Positions 60,525 to 64,000 of a stretch of DNA of 64,000 nucleotides are shown piece by piece. Every line of letters starts with the position of its first letter. The first letter of the stretch is position 1. The stretch is from JBBRHQ01 sp963738305 (lineage in GTDB: Bacteria > Actinomycetota > Thermoleophilia > Solirubrobacterales > 70-9). The stretch lies in assembly GCA_963738305.1 (NCBI GenBank), contig CAVTVU010000001.1:1240001-1304000 (forward strand), given 5' to 3'. Made by a program: the position numbers and the translations under genes. The notes below the pieces were generated by a model that was given only the letters and a program-made list of their open reading frames with translations, was not told where the DNA came from and did no database searches.

Positions 60525-62197
60525 ACGGGGGTTACCCGCCAATTGTCCCAGGGCTCTCCGAGACCCCCGACCGCGACGGCACCTCCCCGCGCTTCGACGA
60601 GGAGCAGGTGGCACGATTCCGGGGGCTGGGGCTCAATCGCACGACGGCGACTGGCGATGTGCTCTTCGCCGAGGGCGACGAGAGCACCGACTTCTTCGTT
60701 ATCGAATCGGGGTCGGTGGCGATCGTTCAGGGACATGGAAGGGAGAACAGGGTGATCGCCGTCTTCGGCCCGCGCCACTTCCTGGGTGAGCTCAGCATGC
60801 TGACCGGTCAGCGGCTCTATCTGAGCGGGGTGGTCAGCGACGGCGGAGAGGTGATCCAGGTCCCGGTTGAGAAGCTGCGCGAGATCGTCGCTGAGGACAA
60901 GGCCCTAAGCGACATCATCCTCGGTGCCTTCATGGCTCGGCGCTCCTTTCTGATCGACGCCGAAACGGGAATCAAGCTGATCGGCTCCCGGTTCTCGCCC
61001 GACTCGCGCCGGCTGCGCGAGTTCCTGGCCCGCAACCGGATGCCTCACCAATGGACCGACCTGGAGGAGGACGACGACGCGGAGGCCCTGCTGAGTGGAC
61101 TCGCCATTGAGCCCGATCAGACCCCGGTCGTGATCGCCAGCGGTGGTGAGATCCTCCGCAACCCGACGACCGCCGAGCTGGGCAGGGCAATCGGCCTCGG
61201 GTCAAGAGGCGCGCCCCCACCGCTCTGCGACGTCGTGATCGTCGGCGCCGGGCCGGCCGGGCTGGCGGCGGCGCTGTATGCCGCTTCGGAGGGGCTCGAC
61301 ATGCAGGGAGTGGAGGCGGTCGCCAGCGGCGGTCAGGCCGGGACATCGGCAAGGATCGAGAACTACCTCGGTTTCCCCGCCGGGGTATCGGGCAGCGAGC
61401 TTGCCCAGCGTGCCGGTGTGCAGGCGCTCAAGTTCGGCGCGCGCCTGGCTGTGCCGGCCGCGGCCGACCGGCTGACCAGTGAACCGGGCCGGCATGAGAT
61501 TGAGCTCTCGAACGGCGATGCCGCGACCGGTCGCGCCGTGATCATCGCCACCGGGGCGCAATACCGCCGCCTTGACGTGGCGCGGCTCGACGAGTTCGAG
61601 ATGGGCGGGGTCTACTACGCCGCCACCCAGGCGGAGGCCCAGCTCTGCGCGGGTTATCCGGTTCTGATCGTCGGCGGCGGAAACTCAGCCGGCCAGGCAG
61701 CGATGTTCCTGTCCCGGCACGCGTCGCAATGCCGGCTCCTGATTCGGGGCGGTGATCTGGCGAAGTCGATGTCGCGGTATCTCGTCGATCAGATCGAGCG
61801 CAACGACTTGGTCCAGGTCTGCCTCCATTCCGAGGTGGTCGAGCTCGGCGGCGAGCGGGAGCTGGAGACGGTCACCGTCGCCGATACCCGCTCCGGAGAG
61901 CGGAGTGCGGTCCCCGCGAGGGCGCTGTTCGTCTTCATCGGCGCTTCGCCCCATACCGAGTGGCTGGAGGGCCAGCTGGCTACCGACGAGGCCGGATTTC
62001 TGCGCACCGGCCGGGACGTCCAGGACGGGGCACTCGCGGAGCACAACGGCGATCCCCCATTTTTCCTGGAGACCAGCCGCCCCGGGATCTTCGCGGTCGG
62101 CGATGTCCGTTCCGGATCGATCAAGCGCGTCGCCTCCGCGGTCGGCGAGGGGTCAATGGCGGTCCGCCTGGTCCACGACCGACTCGCCGCCCTCTAG
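60521..62197 (+). CDS. cyclic-nucleotide-binding domain / thioredoxin-reductase-like FAD oxidoreductase fusion, no CxxC
   Basis: A 558-residue protein. Residues 25-140 are a cNMP-binding beta-roll (D-V-L-F-A-E-G-D-E-S-T-D-F-F-V-I; F-G-P-R-H-F-L-G-E-L-S). Residues 145-225 resemble a glutaredoxin/thioredoxin-like domain without cysteines. From 235 on comes a TrxR-type flavoprotein: V-I-V-G-A-G-P-A-G-L-A-A-A, V-G-G-G-N-S-A-G-Q-A-A, and G-I-F-A-V-G-D-V-R. The TrxR redox motif (Y-C-A-T-C-D) reads Y-Y-A-A-T-Q-A, so disulfide chemistry is lost. GTG 60521 overlaps the DsbA-like stop. Confidence 0.88.
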   Translation: MNGGYPPIVPGLSETPDRDGTSPRFDEEQVARFRGLGLNRTTATGDVLFAEGDESTDFFVIESGSVAIVQGHGRENRVIAVFGPRHFLGELSMLTGQRLYLSGVVSDGGEVIQVPVEKLREIVAEDKALSDIILGAFMARRSFLIDAETGIKLIGSRFSPDSRRLREFLARNRMPHQWTDLEEDDDAEALLSGLAIEPDQTPVVIASGGEILRNPTTAELGRAIGLGSRGAPPPLCDVVIVGAGPAGLAAALYAASEGLDMQGVEAVASGGQAGTSARIENYLGFPAGVSGSELAQRAGVQALKFGARLAVPAAADRLTSEPGRHEIELSNGDAATGRAVIIATGAQYRRLDVARLDEFEMGGVYYAATQAEAQLCAGYPVLIVGGGNSAGQAAMFLSRHASQCRLLIRGGDLAKSMSRYLVDQIERNDLVQVCLHSEVVELGGERELETVTVADTRSGERSAVPARALFVFIGASPHTEWLEGQLATDEAGFLRTGRDVQDGALAEHNGDPPFFLETSRPGIFAVGDVRSGSIKRVASAVGEGSMAVRLVHDRLAAL

Positions 62198-62267
62198 CGG
62201 CGGGCCGCTCGCCTCCGCCTGATCAGACGCAGCGGCGAGAACCGGGCCGGCGGTACCTCTGGACTTC

Positions 62268-62301
62268 GTGGAGACCCCGCCTTTGGCGACGGGGTCTCCA
62301 C
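62268..62301. terminator. bidirectional terminator hairpin between convergent genes
   Basis: GTGGAGACCCCG (62268-62279) and CGGGGTCTCCAC (62290-62301) form a perfect 12-bp stem with a 10-nt loop. It lies between the convergent oxidoreductase and ExoD genes and reaches into the ExoD stop codon. No T-run. Confidence 0.65.
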
Positions 62302-63002
62302 TAGACAAGCTTCCCGAGGGCGTCGAGCGCAGCGCTACCCAGCACCACCTCGAGCACCACGCCGGCGACACCGACGATGAGGCCGACGACCACAAAGACA
62401 AAGTCTTCGAGCAACACGCCGAGCGACAGCAGCACTATGCCGAGCGACGGCAGGGTGTCGAGTCCCGTGAAAGGCGGAGCGAGGAAGGCACCAGTGCACC
62501 CAGCGATCACGAGCAACCCAAAGACGCTATTGCTGAGACGATGGTCAAACAGGAAGCGCAGGCGGGGACGGGAGAAGCGCTCGAGCCGGCGGATCATCTT
62601 CAGGAGGCCAGTGAGGAAGCGCTGCTGCTTTTCGCCCGCCAGGTCGAGCTTGCACCAGCGCTGCGGCAGCCAGATCTTCTCGCGGCCGATTATCAACTGA
62701 AGCGCCAGCAGTGCGGCGACGAGCTCGAAAACGTGTGTGACGCCGCCGGTCGGTAGCGGCAGCGCCGGTACGCCGAGCAGAACCACGAAGAGGATCGCGA
62801 AGCTCTTCGCTTTGAAGAGGTCGATGAGGCTACCCACGGTCTTGTAGCCATCGATCCGCAGCCACCGTTCGAGCTGCTGCCTGACCTTTTCGGGATCCGC
62901 ACGCGCCGGACTCGTGCCAACTCCCGAACCTGAGGCAGGGGGCTGCGAGGACTGCCGCATGTCCGGGGGACGATAGTCGTGCCGCTGCCGGGCCGATTTC
63001 AT
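62301..63002 (-). CDS. ExoD family (exopolysaccharide synthesis) membrane protein
   Basis: A 233-residue protein. The N-terminal 60 residues are soluble; then comes L-L-G-V-P-A-L-P-L-P-T-G-G-V-T-H-V-F-E, the ExoD signature, then I-W-L-P-Q-R-W, and four or five helices. ExoD was first linked to exopolysaccharide production and alkali tolerance in Rhizobium; the mechanism is unknown. ATG 63002 overlaps the stop of the upstream flippase-like gene (ATGA), which decides the start. Confidence 0.85.
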   Translation of the reverse strand: MKSARQRHDYRPPDMRQSSQPPASGSGVGTSPARADPEKVRQQLERWLRIDGYKTVGSLIDLFKAKSFAILFVVLLGVPALPLPTGGVTHVFELVAALLALQLIIGREKIWLPQRWCKLDLAGEKQQRFLTGLLKMIRRLERFSRPRLRFLFDHRLSNSVFGLLVIAGCTGAFLAPPFTGLDTLPSLGIVLLSLGVLLEDFVFVVVGLIVGVAGVVLEVVLGSAALDALGKLV

Positions 63003-64000
63003 TCCGCCGTTCGTGTCACCGGCGGCATCCGGACCCGCCCTCCTCCAAGCACCTCGACCTCCTGCCCCGGAACGCACGCCGCGATGTCATGCTCCTCGCG
63101 GCGCAGCCGACCGCGCAGCTTCGCCAGGGCGGGCAGCCCGACCGCGGCTGGGACCGCCAGCAGCAGGCCCCGATAGGCGAGCACGGCCACGGCAGCATCG
63201 GTCGCGTTGACGCCGTAGAGCACCAGAGCTCCGATCAAACCAAGATCGAGCCCGCCGATTCCGCCTGGGAGCGGGATCAGCCCGCCGAGCTGGCCGATGA
63301 TGTAGGCGAGGAGCAAGACCCCGAGCGGCGGCAGTGGGTTACCGAAGGCCGGGAAACACACGGCGAGCACGGCAACATCGAAGAGCATGTAGGCGGCCGA
63401 GCCGATCGCGATCGCCGGCTCGCGGCGCAACAGGGTCACAGCCTCCTCGACACCATCTCCCAGAGCCCAGAAGGCGGCTTCCACCTTCGGCCGGTGCGAG
63501 CGCTCTGCCAGCGCATGCGCGGCCGGGCGGGCGGCCAGCGCCAGCCCGATGGCCCCGATCCCCGCAAGCGCCGGCACGATCCCGAGCAGGGCATCGCTGC
63601 GGCCCGTTGACGACGCCGGCTGCCAGCGCGAAGCCGGCGAGAGCGAGGAAAGCGACGTTGGCCAGGCTGGTGAGCAGGAAGAAGGCCACCGTGCGACGCG
63701 CGATCTGGCCGCCCGGCACGCCCCCGCGGCGCAGGATCCAGGCGCCGAGAGCCAACCCTCCGGCGCCTCCCACCGAGAGCAGCGAGTTGGCGGCCAGCTC
63801 GGAAAGACCGATCTCGGCACTCGTCCCCCAACTCATGTGTTTGCAGAAGACGAAGCGGAACACGAGGACGTAGGAGGCGCACGAGAACAGCTCGAGCAGC
63901 ACCCCGATCAGCAGCCAGCCGGGCTCGGCCCCGGCGAAGCTCTCCCGAAGGGAACTGAGGCCCGGCAGAAGCGTGAGCAGGACAACCACACCCACGGCCA
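62999..64000 (-). CDS. flippase-like (UPF0104) membrane protein, partial at window edge, one indel near 63603
   Basis: Two frames join near 63603 (A-G-V-V-N-G-P, then R-S-D-A-L-L-G-I-V). Family loops S-V-G-G-A-G-G-L-A-L-G-A-W and L-I-P-L-P-G-G-I-G-G-L-D-L-G are both present, as in the proteins at 14056-15168 and 37657-38721. About eight helices and a soluble tail of about 35 residues. The start lies at or beyond the edge; GTG 63995 is the first start codon visible. Coupled to exoD, it may serve polysaccharide or glycolipid export (inference). Confidence 0.75.

Overview
The window reads as a chromosomal segment of a GC-rich actinobacterium, most likely of the class Thermoleophilia (Solirubrobacterales-like). 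This is inferred from frequent GTG and TTG starts, GAP-family and DUF7144 membrane proteins, the operon order rpsF-ssb-rpsR-rplI-dnaB-loader-purA, and the absence of typical Streptomyces or Mycobacterium markers. No search could be run, so the rank is an inference. About 20 to 25 apparent single-base indels, several of them visibly in C or G runs, break otherwise well conserved genes. The sequence is therefore probably a long-read draft or metagenome bin with residual homopolymer errors.

Layout. 1-16,200: a SEC-C protein tail, DUF7144 and GAP membrane proteins, a MalT/LAL-type LuxR regulator with SHOCT and DUF6325 proteins on the other strand, a frame-broken glutamate decarboxylase, an acyl-CoA synthetase, a secreted DUF1254 protein, a large unknown membrane protein, and a ClC channel overlapping a flippase-like gene. 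16,300-19,560: a nucleotide-sugar dehydrogenase, an FG-GAP/VCBS protein and an unknown membrane protein. 19,526-25,420: the replication/ribosome block (purA, a DnaC/DnaI-like ATPase, dnaB, rplI, rpsR, ssb, rpsF), interrupted by a four-unit 68-bp repeat array. 26,064-34,337: an S33-type hydrolase, two trehalose enzymes (GT20 and TreT) flanking a GAP gene, and an HtrA protease with its histidine kinase and response regulator.

34,381-48,780: envelope functions. These are an M28-like membrane protein without metal ligands, thiL (broken), a flippase-like protein, a GT-C mannosyltransferase, a class A PBP, MscS, a HAD phosphatase, an RDD-CPBP fusion and an L,D-transpeptidase with a palindromic operator. 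An epimerase, pyrE and a GNAT follow, all broken by indels. 48,777-53,832: an ICMT-like methyltransferase, then a tightly coupled radical SAM (COG1964/Tes-like) - ArsM-like methyltransferase - SRPBCC operon behind a leader with two inverted repeats, and a convergent flavin monooxygenase.

54,050-58,760: tRNA-Arg(CCT) and, further along on the opposite strand, a 40-nt copy of its 5' half plus the 3' remnant of a paralogue of the gene next to the tRNA. This looks like a decayed inverted duplication carrying LtrA, ADH and VOC genes. 59,024-64,000: DUF5996, a DsbA-like protein coupled to a cNMP-binding/thioredoxin-reductase-like fusion without the CxxC, ExoD, and a third flippase-like gene cut by the window edge.

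Most promising leads: the radical SAM/methyltransferase operon, a REP-like double-hairpin repeat family with compensatory stem changes, the inverted tRNA-Arg duplication, and the cysteine-less TrxR-like fusion coupled to a DsbA.
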